The notes under the pieces are model-generated. The model ran no database searches. It had not been told where the DNA came from and saw only the letters and a program-made list of their open reading frames with translations. A program made the translations under genes and the position numbers. Shown here piece after piece: positions 38,199 to 49,009 of a DNA stretch of 64,000 nt. Within the stretch, counting starts at the first letter, position 1. The number at the start of each line of letters is the position of its first letter. The DNA is from Rhynchonema sp. JSB1_4 (lineage: Eukaryota > Nematoda > Chromadorea > Monhysterida > Xyalidae), in NCBI GenBank assembly GCA_030248065.1, contig JASAMV010005140.1:62001-126000 (forward strand). Direction: 5' to 3'.

Positions 38199-38943
38199 AC
38201 ACTTTGACTAGTCCACTACTATAACTTCATATCTTTTGCTTTTACTTCCTGAACTACTGCGCGGTTTTATTTGTCGGTTAAACTGAACACAAGGACACAA
38301 ACTTATCTTATTCATCAAAAATCGGAAATAAGAATAAACTTTTTATATATGGGGCTCGTACGTTGTTAAAAGAATGAATGATGGATTTTTCGCGGCGGGC
38401 CCAGACCACTGGTCTCAGTGGAATCGCGTATTTCAATGGTGACCACAAAAGTAGCCCAACGAGAACAAAATCACGAGTAAAGTACAAAGACCTGTCGTAA
38501 TTACACGGAGACAGCGCTCCTTTTGCCATTTCACAAGTGGACCATACGACCATACAGCGTGGTACCTGACATCAGATTGGAGCTCCCATAAACCGGTTCG
38601 TTTTCTCGAGTGTGTATCTACGTTGTAGTGACCACCCACCTCTCTTGGGTGCCTGCACAGGCCCGACACGACTGCACATCATATGAGTGATAGGGCCCCA
38701 TGACACTTTTGACAGACGGTATTTTTGTGGAACTGCTTAGTTTTGCTGATAGGAGACGTCTCTGGGGCACCGATTTCTCATTCGTGCGTGCATGTTACTT
38801 CTTTATTACGTCCAAGACAGACAATAGACGCACTGCTACTTTTTTGTTTTCAATCTGCGTGTTCTTGGACGTGCGCGCTTACCGTACCCGGAATCTTTTG
38901 TGTGACATGAGTACTTGTGATGCACATAATGTTTCTATTGTAG

Positions 38944-39178
38944 AACGTGGAAGCCGATCTCGTGGCAAACGGCAAAATCGATTAAGAAACAAGACATTGA
39001 AGCGATCTTCCCAGCATCACCATTTGCACTGCCAAAACAAACAGAAGATCAGATGTCGGCTTATTTTGGGACGGTCTTGTTCTTTTGCTGCACTCGGCGA
39101 TTCCCCATGGAGTCTTTGATCGTTGACGTGTGGTGTATGAGCCGCGAAATGCCAAACAAAAGTTTTTCTTGCCAATAG
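38944..39178 (+). CDS. terminal exon of an unidentified protein
   Basis: An acceptor (TTTCTATTGTAG) precedes a 78-codon frame ending at TAG 39176-39178. Its composition is clearly protein-like: a basic start, then DIEAIFPASPFALPKQTEDQ, a Tyr/Phe/Cys-rich patch (SAYFGTVLFFCC) and FPMESLIVDVWC. Upstream exons were not found between here and 38198. It may be a genuine 3' exon, a relic or a chance frame. Family not recognised. Confidence 0.35.
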
Positions 39179-40210
39179 CTACATCTCAACACACTACAGC
39201 CCATTCCACTTGTGCAGAAATGTCCAGCTGAATTGGATTTCAAAAGTTTCATTAATTCTAAGAAAGTTGAAGTGTGATTTTCGGTTTTCAGAGTTTCACG
39301 AAGTTTCCTTGATAAAATAAAACCGAAACGCTTGGTTTATTCTGCGCCATATCCTATCCTTATTCACGGTGCAAGCAAAGTTAGTTGCCCAAAACAGTCA
39401 ATGGTAGCGGCTTGGTGGTTCATTAAGCGCTCCGAAACAAGCGCGCAGCACCCGCAAAAATTCAATTGTCTATACATATACTTCGCTGTCATCCCAGCCC
39501 CACCGTTTGTGTGCTGCTCACGCACGGTCATTCCAATTCAATTTGCATTTAACTTGCGCCATTTGCTACAAACTATACCGCTTGTAGCGTTTGTTACTTT
39601 TCAACATAAAGCCGAACTAACAATTGCACCGATGGATTTGTTCTTGCATTAGGCTCTTGAGAGAAATATAAGCCCGCAGTGCAATACATAATTGCCGTTT
39701 CACTTCCCTACCGAATAGCCTGCACCGGATTCAGTTTTGCAGCTGCAAGCCTATTTACCACAGATGGAACTTGAAACGGAGCTTTACCTACGTCTCTCAT
39801 AACATCTCAACAACTTACACGAAGCAAATTTTGTTCTACCATCAGAAATAGCCAAGCAAGCTTATCAGGGACATCAGAAGCAAAAGATTGATTCTGAATG
39901 ACGAATGCGTTTTCTTTTATTGGTCCGAACGACGCAGACCAATGACTTCTTCGTTTACTAAATGGGTTCCACCGACCGATAAATCTTGAACGGACATAAG
40001 CCACGCAACGGTGAACGACACCAAAATTTAATTAAACCTTCGCTGGTGGTCAAGTATCACTCTTCAACATCAAGAAAATTGAATTCGGTCGCAGTCAGAA
40101 TATTTTTGAACACCAACGATGGCTTTTTATTTTGCGCTCTTCAACGTCTCAACTGTAAACTTGGTAGGTTCGTTTTTAATTTATGTCCATAACGACGTAT
40201 AACAATCAAG
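39179..40210. other. intergenic, no gene recognised
   Basis: Only unsupported short frames. The upstream exons of the Arg-rich gene could start here. Confidence 0.4.
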
Positions 40211-42078
40211 CACAGAATACACCAACCACTCAACAAGAAGCCTCCGCCTTCAGGAGCACGAAGCTCGACGCCGAACACACCGCTTGCTGCGAGAGCGCAA
40301 CAGCCCTCCTCCTGTTCGAATTGGAAGCAAGTCGCAGAACAACAGGTAAGACTTCTGAAATCAGCTAAGTTTCCCGTTATAACGCTTTTGAGGCCGGTTC
40401 AAGTTTCTAACTTTCATTTCACACTTAAAATCAAAGCAAGTTTCCCAGTTAATTCGATGCTTCACCACAAAAGCACATTTCGAATGAATGCACACGTAGG
40501 ATAGTGTTTCATGTCGCGAAGCGCGGACACAGAAAGAGAAGAGGAAGAACTCACGGACCAGCGATTGAGCCAGACGAAAGACAAGTGGTACAACAGCCAC
40601 TTGGCGACGCCGCGTGTTCGCAGGAGACGACGAGGTAAACAAATACACAAAAACTGTGGGCTGCGCTTGGGAATGTTGCTTAAATCTAACATTACGACTA
40701 AGTTTTGCAGGCATCAACAGAAACTTGGTGGGAGGGCCGATGTCAGAAGATGAACAAAACAACAATATTCATTGCTACGAGCGCGGTGACACGTCATCGG
40801 AAACCCCAATTGGTAACAACTAGTATGCCTACTTAGATGAACATGCCGAATTCTCAATTCCAACTGATATCACAAATGCAACACCAATATTTAGAACGAA
40901 GAAACGGAACGAAGAACAAGGCACATAGAAGAAACAAAATATCAAGCGGCACAGCGGCACCAAACAGTTCGAGTATCTACCTGCGCCGCTTGAATCAGTT
41001 TACGGGCGAAGGTATGTATGTCGGAATCACAATTATTACATACTACAAACAGCGGCACTCGATCGGAATGAACAGCGATAATGAACAGTTCTTTAGTACC
41101 ACTGGAGCCCGAAAGAGCATGTAACGATTGTGACGCACCGATAGGAGGGTTGTGCGACAGAAACGAAAACCGCATTAATGAATTGAACGGTCCACTTCCC
41201 GAAACTCGATCGTCAATTGCTGCGCGATTTCGATTTTTGCGACGAAGGCGAACAACAAGCACTCATCATATTGATTCATCACAACATTTGCTGGTTCGCA
41301 ACATGATAAATTTCAGAAGCGTTATCAAAGTTTCATAACGGGCTGGTGATGAACATGCGTATATGTGCTTTCAACTGATGTTTCAGGACAGCACAACCCC
41401 ACAAAATGACACTCGTACCACACCGTCTCGTGAGCAGCACCGTGAAACCGCGAGGCGATGCGCTTCACAGACACCGCGCGCAAGCCGACGCTTAATTCAA
41501 CCACAGCGCGTTTGGGATGGCATGTTCGGCAACTGGGACAGAGTTAGTCTACGACGCAGTGGCGAAGACTGGTCTGACTCCAACGCAAATAATCAAATTG
41601 GCAATAGTCATGTGAGTGATATATACCAACACAACGGGACACTAAATACTGTTTAAATACAGTTTATGTATACTTATAAAAGATGTTGTGTTAACACTCA
41701 GTCAGTGCGCATAATCTTCAGCTTCAATATGCGGCGGCTCAACAGCATTTGATGTCGATGTATGAGAACGAGCGCAATCATTTGCTGGAAGCACGTGGCA
41801 CACGGGCATCTCGTGGCCAAAGTCTTGCTGCGCTATGCCACCGAGACTGCAGTACTAACGCTGATGAGCTGTCATCGCCCTACTCACCAGCCAGACGTGG
41901 TAGCTACATATCTTTAGGTTGGCATGAAGTTTAACAATGAGAATGGATTACCTATTTTATAGGCTGGTATTCCAACGCCGGGTTTGAGCCACTGCCAAAT
42001 GAGAGACCGTCTTTTCACGCATTTCTGCCAAAACCGACCATATATCGACGTGACATCACAACTCCGGCAGAAACGTGA
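40211..42078 (+). CDS. Arg/Ser-rich low-complexity protein, unknown function (5' end unresolved)
   Basis: About eight exons chain with phase 1 or 0 junctions: to 40345, about 40501-40634, 40712-40810, about 40893-41012, about 41105-41310, 41387-41612, about 41727-41920 and about 41964-42078. Strong donors include GTAAGA, GTATGT and GTGAGT. The chain is hydrophilic throughout: Pro/Ser/Ala/Gln-rich start, a highly basic patch (TPRVRRRRR), CNDCDAPIGGLCDR with a small cysteine cluster, FRFLRRRRTT, REQHRETARR, WDGMFGNWDRVSLRRSGEDW and a C-terminus with FHAFLPKPTIYRRD. There is no signal peptide or membrane span. It looks intrinsically disordered and could be nuclear or RNA-binding, but nothing identifies it. 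The exon at 41387 is preceded by TGATGTTTCAG, so the repeated 10-mer forms the acceptor. Individual exon edges are less certain than in the enzyme genes. Confidence 0.55.
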
Positions 42079-42204
42079 TAATTCTGAAGTTGCGGCTCAT
42101 TCAACTATCGAACCGTGCCCAAGGCAAAAGAAACGACCGAATGATTATACTACTGAAGAGTGTTCCAGACATTATAGTATTGGGTTGATATTAATTACAG
42201 TACT

Positions 42205-42438
42205 CAATGGGTGATATTTTCGAAACGGTGTAAAGGTCAGTTGGGTGTAAAAGTCGGTGGAAAGCTCGGTCGACAGCTCAGTGTGATAGACCTAGGTGTA
42301 AACTTGAAACATTCCACGTTAATAACAGGCAATGTTTCACGTTTACACCGAGCTACGCCGACCGAGCTTTCGACCGAACTTTACGCCGACCTTTACGCCC
42401 AACTGACCTTTACACCCTTTCGAAAATTCCACCCATTG
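42205..42438. mobile_element. 234-bp palindromic element
   Basis: Inverted arms of about 100 bp: CAATGGGTGATATTTTCG on the left matches CGAAAATTCCACCCATTG on the right, with shared GGTGTAAAGGTCAGTTGGGTG. The arms meet near 42320. Non-coding, MITE-like. Confidence 0.7.
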
Positions 42439-42605
42439 TGACGTATAGTTGATGCAACTGTTATACATTATGTGGCTACATGCTGATTGAGATGAGACAA
42501 CTGACTGGCAATTTTCCAATCGACAAATACTCCGGCTATCCGACACAATACATGGTGCATTAATGCAGTACGTAAGTGTCAGTACCCATCACAAGTCTTA
42601 GGTAG

Positions 42606-43292
42606 TTAATTCTGGCGTTTTTCTGTCATCACGAAGCAGACGCAGGGCCCCGGTACTTCTATGGCTGCCATATGCCAATCGTCGTTTTCATCCTCTATCG
42701 CACGCACGTAAGCATTGGCGTACGACTTACTGAACGGTTTACATTTTGAGTGAACGCTGAAATAAAGATGTGGTTGGTTTACATGAAAACCTCACAAATC
42801 TGTCCATCAACGGATCAACTCACTTGTTGCGGCCCATCAAACCGCCACACGGTTGACCTTCGTTTAGACAAGCATCCACTTCAAATTTATCAAACAGTGG
42901 ATGAACTTCAACGTCGACACCATCCTTAGCTGCAAGCGAAAACCAGTTTTCTCGGTCAATCGTTTTCGTAGGTCAGTAGTAAGGACACACGCAACGAAAC
43001 GCGTGCATAAATAAGGAGCGCGCTAAGACGCTAAGAAAACTACTGTTGCGACTTACTAACTGCAGTTGACTTGTGAACAGTTTTAAACGCATTCAAACAT
43101 GACGCTTCTTCGTCGCCGTACGGCTGAAATGATAATAATCAGAAACTTTCATAGAATGAATAACTAGCGGTCCTGACTGCTTACTCTTGCTCCGAATAGG
43201 TTGTGGCAAACGCCGCGAGTTACCAGCAAACACAGGCAAACCACAACTAATTGCTTGCGTTGATCAAGCACACGTGTTGTGCACTCAATCAT
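42606..43292 (-). CDS. secreted six-cysteine cystine-knot-like protein A
   Basis: Four exons join in exact phase: 43292-43185, 43123-43057, 42929-42824 and 42756-42606 (143 residues). Exon 1 is a signal peptide (QLVVVCLCLLVTRGVC core). The mature chain has exactly six cysteines spaced C-x33-C-x6-C-x12-C-x32-C-x-C, ending PGPCVCFVMTEKRQN. A final CxC after a long strand pair with an aromatic/charged W-containing segment is the cystine-knot growth-factor pattern seen in neurotrophin/Spätzle-type ligands. That family call is inference from spacing only. A second gene of the same architecture lies 2 kb upstream on this strand (45342-46124), so this is a local family. It probably acts outside the cell as a ligand or structural factor. 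Confidence 0.72.
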
Positions 43293-43339
43293 TTTGATGC
43301 AAATCGTTCCAGTAATGTTGAACCTAAAAATATATTTAG

Positions 43340-44040
43340 CAGTCTGGAGCGGGCCTGGATCGCAGGATCGCCCATGCCGCCCCCACAAGCAGCCCCCTCT
43401 TTGCATGTAACAGGATCGACTTTGTGGTGGTGGAGAATCGCCCTGGGGTGTTGGTGGATCGCCCTGGGGTGGTGGTGGATCGCCCATCTGCAGTTTCGTA
43501 CATTTGGCCTAAATTTTATGGTTCACTTTGGCTCACATTTCTCTTCCCATTTATTTATTCCATGCGCGACATATGTATTCAATACGCATGACAATGAGAA
43601 ATCAAGAAAATATGAGCACCCTTATAAAATTGATTAGACAGCCTGAATATGGAAATAGATATCTTAAAAAAAGGAACATAAAGCTGGATGACAATAACGA
43701 AACATCAAGTGTTATAACTCACAATGGGCACACAGAAATGCAAATAAAGCTCTCTAAAAACAAGAAAATAAAGCATGTATACCGATATGAATAAACATCT
43801 GATATAATTATCCGACAACATAGGATCAAAGTGCTGCACACTGTGTTTATTTGCTCTTTTTTATCGTCATTATCACAAGGTTTGCATCAAGAAGGCGATC
43901 CTACACCACCCCCAAAACCAAAAGGCGACCCAAAACCGCCCCGAAAATCTTTATTTTCCACTTAACTCGTCAAAAACTGACCGGTCGATCCTGTTACATT
44001 GTAAATTCGACAACTACAAAGAGAAAAGGCGATCCTTAAC
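43340..44040. repeat. GGATCGCC-rich inverted repeat region
   Basis: Repeats of GTGGATCGCCCTGGGGTG lie near 43425-43490. A reverse-complement block with GGTCGATCCTGTTACAT and CACCACCCCCAAAACC lies at 43885-44040, flanking an AT-rich core. GGATCGAC/ATGTAACAGGATC occurs in inverted orientation (about 43403 and 43985). It is a probable mobile element or its remains. No target duplication was identified. Confidence 0.4.
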
Positions 44041-45200
44041 CGCGCTTTCTCTGGAGCACATAGTACAACTGAAATCATGGGGAGCACACTTATTGCATGT
44101 TGTCAGACGGCCACCTGTCTAGAAATGAATATACCAAATTTCATCACGCGAAATTCAGTACATACAGCACGCACAGCAAAGACGCAAGACGTTCTTGACC
44201 CCATTGGAAATCAACCAGACCGTTTCCCTTTATTACGCTGTTATAACTTACAACACTAAGGCTATCACCATGGAATCAGCTAAAAACAGCCCACACGAAC
44301 TGAACAGTACAAAACTTAACATGTTTACTAGTAACAATCCGAGTACCGGATTCGTGAACAAGAAAAGGTAATGTTGTTATAAAAAGGTAATGTATAAAAG
44401 GTATGATGTTACAGCCCTGCAACAAGATCTGCTGGGGGCCTTTTGGAGGCAAATTTGCCAGAGGCGTCGGCACTGACGAGCCCTGGCGCCTCGGCCTGTC
44501 TGCGAAAGCAGGCCGAAACAGATTAACATTACTGCATCCAGTGCACGGCACGCGAGAATGTAAAAAGCGACGCATGCGTTATCCATCGCCAGCGTTAATT
44601 TTCTCACTGGAGATCATGCAGAATAGGAGTACGTATCACATTACATTGTGCTTAAAGAGAACAATTGGGCTGAAAGCCTATGTAGTTGAAAGTTTATCGA
44701 AGGTATAGTAACAAAAATACACATGAGAAACCAAGCGTTGATGAGGATATAGAAACGAAGGTTTAAGTGGTCGCACTGGGACCAACATGTTTGCGCGATC
44801 CTCTTGGGTGATGATCATGTGCAGTTTTCAATCCGCAATTGCTGAAACCACCAAATCGATGGATTGACGTCAACAATAGTGGACGTCACATGTGTGCTTA
44901 TGCGTACATACATATACATACATATGTATATACAGGCGCCACAGCAACAAATATGAGACTGTCAACCGAATCTTTATGCTTCACATAAATGAATCATTAC
45001 ATGCATTAAGTTGCAACCTCAAAACGCACCTACAGACAAGCAATGGATTAATTACTCCAGCCACAAGTTACATACCTATCATAAGCTATACATAGTGCTC
45101 CACATTTTCTTCTAACCCGTACGAATCACAGGTATAGTCTTTCATTTTATTATCGGTCCAAACAAAGTATGCAGCAAATGTTTCATCGCAACAGCAGCCA
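44041..45200. other. intergenic, no firm gene
   Basis: No phase-consistent chain found. A minus-strand open stretch near 45080-45200 reads like coding (Cys, Asp and Tyr rich) but has no acceptor. CATA/TATG microsatellite-like runs lie near 44905-44935. Confidence 0.4.
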
Positions 45201-45309
45201 TCAAGTCACATGCATGTTTCGAGCCACATTGTCGACCTGTTGGTTATCATCCACGACGATGACTGCTGTTTTCAAGGCGTTGAAACACTTTCTGTACACC
45301 GCCTCTGGA
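45201..45309 (-). pseudogene. exon-like fragment related to cystine-knot exon 2, or C-terminal extension of protein B
   Basis: After an acceptor (TTTTATAACAG) an open frame runs 36 codons to TGA at 45201-45203. It includes YRKCFNALKTAVIVVDDNQQ, which resembles ASCLNAFKTVHKS in protein A around the first cysteine. It would join protein B in frame if the last exon of B used a GTAGTG donor at 45345, giving an intron of only 36 nt and extending the C-terminus. Alternatively it is a leftover exon of a third tandem copy. I cannot decide from sequence. Confidence 0.35.
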
Positions 45310-45341
45310 CTGTTATAAAATGGAAAGACTATGCATAGGCA

Positions 45342-46124
45342 CTACAGCCAAAATTCAATTTGCCGCAATCGACAGCTGCAGTACGTTGGCATCAATACTT
45401 TGCCCATCATGAATTCCTTGTCCGTGCTGTTGAACGGACGGATGAACGCGTACTGCCAGCCATAGTTCGTTTCACAGCTAGATTGAAACCTAAAATATGA
45501 AATGGTTAACTTCGTTTTTCGACGATAATAGATGCGTCAGGAGTGTCAAGCTGATGTTTACTTGCCTACGAAGTGTGATTTGTGGTGACCGCACATTTTT
45601 ACCATGTGGCAAACTGTGGCACACATGTGAGTACGGACGCAGCTATGTATTGTAAGCTGGGCGGTCATTACTTATACGCAGGTTTGTAAATATAGTCCTT
45701 AAACAGCATAGGCCAAGAAATTTAAAAAAAAGGATTTACCGTTTTGTGTCAATTTCACGACAACGGCGATTTTCTGACACGCAGCTGTTCATTTGAAACT
45801 TGAGACCACGCTTTACTTCAACTAGTTGTCCATCCAAACCTGAAACGAATGTCCTCGATAGAATACTTGAAATTCTAACATGCGGAGAAGCTCAGTTACA
45901 TTTACATACAAATGCTCACTTTTCGCCAGCTTCACTTCACGATATTCGCTAACCGAATCGCACAACGGCGTTTTGTCAACCGGCAGACACATAGCTGAGG
46001 ATGGAGCATATTAGATGGAATGCACAAAACAAAGTCAAGCGCAACTGCGGCCGTGAATAGAAGGAAACCAACCCAATCCTGCCATGAATGACAGACACAG
46101 AATCCTGCTACATTTCAGATCCAT
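45342..46124 (-). CDS. secreted cystine-knot-like protein B
   Basis: Four exons join in exact phase: 46124-46073, 45994-45920, 45839-45740 and 45489-45342 (124 residues). Exons 1-2 give a signal peptide (RILCLSFMAGLAMC). The mature cysteines are spaced C-x32-C-x6-C-x11-C-x31-C-x-C, nearly identical to protein A, with the final pair as TYCSCRLRQ. A W-x-YAFIRPF segment precedes the CxC, as in A. Exon number and phases (1, 1, 2) also match A (0, 1, 2) closely. So the two are paralogues even though the sequences have diverged outside the cysteines. Function is presumably extracellular. Ligand-type cystine knot is inferred. One extra Cys lies near the signal cleavage site. Confidence 0.7.
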
Positions 46125-46166
46125 TGCTAGAATTTCGATCGGGATCTATTGACTGAAGATGAGCGA

Positions 46167-46987
46167 TCACGCACGATAGTCTGGAATAACAAGAGGAGAA
46201 ACCGAAAAGAATACATATACACAAATGGAGAGCACCCACGCACCATCTAAGACAGGTGGATTTATCTCAACTTCGTGGGCTGACAAACAATAATAGTTAT
46301 AGTTAGAAAATTGATGTTTTTTCGCAAAGGAAAGACCTGAGAGACGTTGAAGTGAAACACAAATGTGCGGCCGCGCACACATTTCTTTGTCTGTAACAAA
46401 CCATCATAGTGACGCCATCCTCGTAGAATAGTTTGAGTGAACCAAATACGTTTCTTGCGTTCATGCTATTGCTTACCTTCTGTACTGAAATCAGGGATAA
46501 TGCCCAAAATGGCGTTGAAATCCTGGTGCACTCGCCTGCAAAGAAAGAACGAAGCGGCCAAAACTAACTGACGTTGCACAATTGCGCGCTGCTTTTCAGA
46601 AAAATAGGTGTGTCGGTCCTTTCTGAACGGTAGATGTAACCGAGACCGATGCCGGTCTCTGCTAGTGGTATCTCAACGCACCAGTATTCGGATGAGTCAC
46701 AAGGACTCAACATTTGAATGTCCACCGAAATTTTACCGGGGCTGCAACAGAAGTGTAAGTAACACTACGCTAACACGAGCCCGATTTCGCAGGTGGCAGA
46801 TTAGTGAAACATTCATACGTGGCTTCTGATTTGATAAGTGTTACACGTTGTAGAATGCAACGTCGTACACGAAGATTTTCTCTTTCTCGTTTTGTAACCA
46901 CATCACATCATATCCGAAAGCAGGCTCGTGTTGGCGTAGTTTGCCGTCATTTACATACTGTGCATACATGGCTCCGTTAACCAGAGA
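46167..46987 (-). CDS. unrecognised protein, 3' exons only
   Basis: Five exons join in exact phase: 46987-46845, 46741-46580, 46535-46477, 46279-46244 and 46180-46167 (stop TGA at 46167). The stretch encodes about 137 residues with strand-like alternation (GAMYAQYVNDGKLRQ, GYDVMWLQNEKEKIFVYDV, PGKISVDIQML, EYWCVEIPLAE, GLGYIYRSE) and only two cysteines. It suggests a beta-sandwich-type soluble or secreted domain, but I do not recognise the family. The third-to-second exon junction uses a weak donor (GTGCAA). The 5' exons, and any signal peptide, were not found above 46987. The final exon of only 14 nt has a strong pyrimidine-rich acceptor. Confidence 0.55.
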
Positions 46988-48366
46988 CTGTGCAGATGCA
47001 TAAACACATTAACACATTGCGTCGCAAATACAAGCTGATTATGAAAAGTAATCCTAATAATCCTATGCTGAATTCTGGTCAGTATCAAGCAGGGGTATCA
47101 AGCTCATAGTAAGCGGACGGACAGAAGCGCAGAAAACGCATATTTACAACCTATACATCAGAGCCACGTGCTGGCGGCATAGTAGATTCACATCAATTGG
47201 AAGATGAGTTTTCGTAAAATGAGTAAATGAGTGAAAGTCAAGGCTTGAATTCTAGTTCTAGTGTCATCCGAGATTTTGCGTGCGAGTGGCAGAACTATAC
47301 CAAATCAACAGAGCCAAGGCACTGATGCACTCGTCCCGTTCACGGCACAGCCGTTTCGGTTTTAGCTTTGGTTCAGCATTAATCCACGCACCAAGCTTAA
47401 TCATGAACCTCTCTTCAACACTTTTTTCTTGCACTTTCATGTTCTGACGAGTACTTGACACAACGTTTCACAGCCAATGGCAGATGCACACCAACGTTAC
47501 GGACGCAGGTAACATGTATTAGGGTCAGTTGACATCATCTTGTCCAAGCTGTCCACAGCACAAAGACTCGGTTCATGCCAGTGGAACGTGGAAATGGTCC
47601 CTTGGAGAATTCCGGGAGATTCAGCCGATAATTATGCAACTTTCAAGGTGCTCGGAATGAAAGACTCTCGCATCTGAAATATGCACATACCTTGCGTCAT
47701 AATTAGGGTTGAATTTAAAAAAATTTCGTTATCAAACTTTTAAAAAAAACGTTTTAAATTTTTGTTAAAAATGACTTTTTTTATTCCGTACCACCAAAAG
47801 ATTGGTTTCTTAAAGAACGAAATTGCTGAAATCATGTTAGTTGGGTATCTTTTAAGGGATACACAAGAGAACTTTTCCACTGACTTGCATGTTTACGTCG
47901 ATCAGCTGCGATCGAATTCCTTTGGTCATGTCTTCCAGAACCTCGTAGGTAACTCTGTGGGTATATATGACGAAGGGAAGGCCTAGGCCAACCTTCTGAT
48001 TGTGAATTTTTGGAATAAATTTGAAGAGAGATAAAGACTTACATCATACTCACTTTGTGTCACAAACGCAACAAATGACTAATCCACGACCACTGCAAAC
48101 AGGCGAGCAACGTGGAGTTTGTCGATAGCTTACGACGCGCTCGATAACTGTACAGTATACGATCTGGGGTGTCCTACATTATACAACAGTTGATGGGACG
48201 TGCGGGAACTGCATGAGTCCATCGCAATGGGACATCATAGTGACCACGACTGACCGAAAAACATGTTCGGCTTGTTCTGTCAGAAAACAGATGAGCAACC
48301 AGAGTGTAGACTGTGGGGATGTTCAGGTGCTTCTGTTGGCGTACGAGTCACACAGGTCACTTTATG
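46988..48366. other. intergenic or 5' part of the preceding minus-strand gene
   Basis: No phase-consistent exon found. Open frames near 47264-47461 (-) and 47762-47986 (+) lack splice support. Confidence 0.4.
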
Positions 48367-49009
48367 TTAAAGGGGAAATTGCACATTCCTAATCGCCTTT
48401 CAGGTTTTACAAGTGTTTAGACAGCAATGTGGGCATTACAAAAGTCAAATAATTTGGTACAAACTCTCAAACATGTACCCGGGAGATTCCGTTTAAGACA
48501 AGCCACTGGGAACAAAATTCGGCGCGGACCGGCCGAATTTCTACCTGCGCATTCAGGCAAATTGCCTGATCAAAAAGCTCTCAAGGCGACAGAATGTTTC
48601 GCATGTTTTTTGAAACTCACTAACTATAGAATTTCGCTTTTCTTTATATTTCGAACTTCAACGAATTGTTCCAGCGTGTCTGCTAAATGTTTCATTGTCA
48701 CGCTGGAACAATTCGTTGAAATTCGAAATATAAAGAAAAGCGAAATTCTATAGTTAGTGAGTTTCAAGAATCGTGCGAAACATTCTGTCGCCTTGACAGC
48801 TTTTTGATCAGGCAATTTGCCTGAATGCGCAGGTGGAAATTCGGCCGGTCCGCGCCGAATTTTCTTCCCGATTGTTCCCTTTGAACTGCTTCTCCTAGGT
48901 ACATGTTTGAGAGTTTGTACCAAGTGATTGGCTTTCATGATGCCCACACAACTGTCTAAACACTTGTAGAGTTTGAAAGGCGATTAGGAATGGGCAATTT
49001 CCCCTTTAA
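48367..49009. mobile_element. TTAA-flanked foldback, family 2, copy a
   Basis: Almost perfect palindrome. Ends read AGGGGAAATTGCACATTCC and its complement, with TTAA at 48367-48370 and 49006-49009. The arms (about 300 bp) include CGGCGCGGACCGGCCGAA. The centre lies near 48690. Two more copies lie at 55182-55801 and 55822-56424. No transposase. The right TTAA is also the left TTAA of the next element. Confidence 0.85.

Noticed and set aside
38308..38669. Two overlapping minus-strand frames with a hydrophobic span and a TGLWELQ segment reminiscent of claudin-like loops
   Set aside because: I could not find consistent exon boundaries or the other membrane spans, so no gene is called.
48427..48947. 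Two 107-108-codon frames on opposite strands, repeated near 55194-55755
   Set aside because: They are the two arms of family 2 foldbacks read outward; the identical 'proteins' result from the palindrome.
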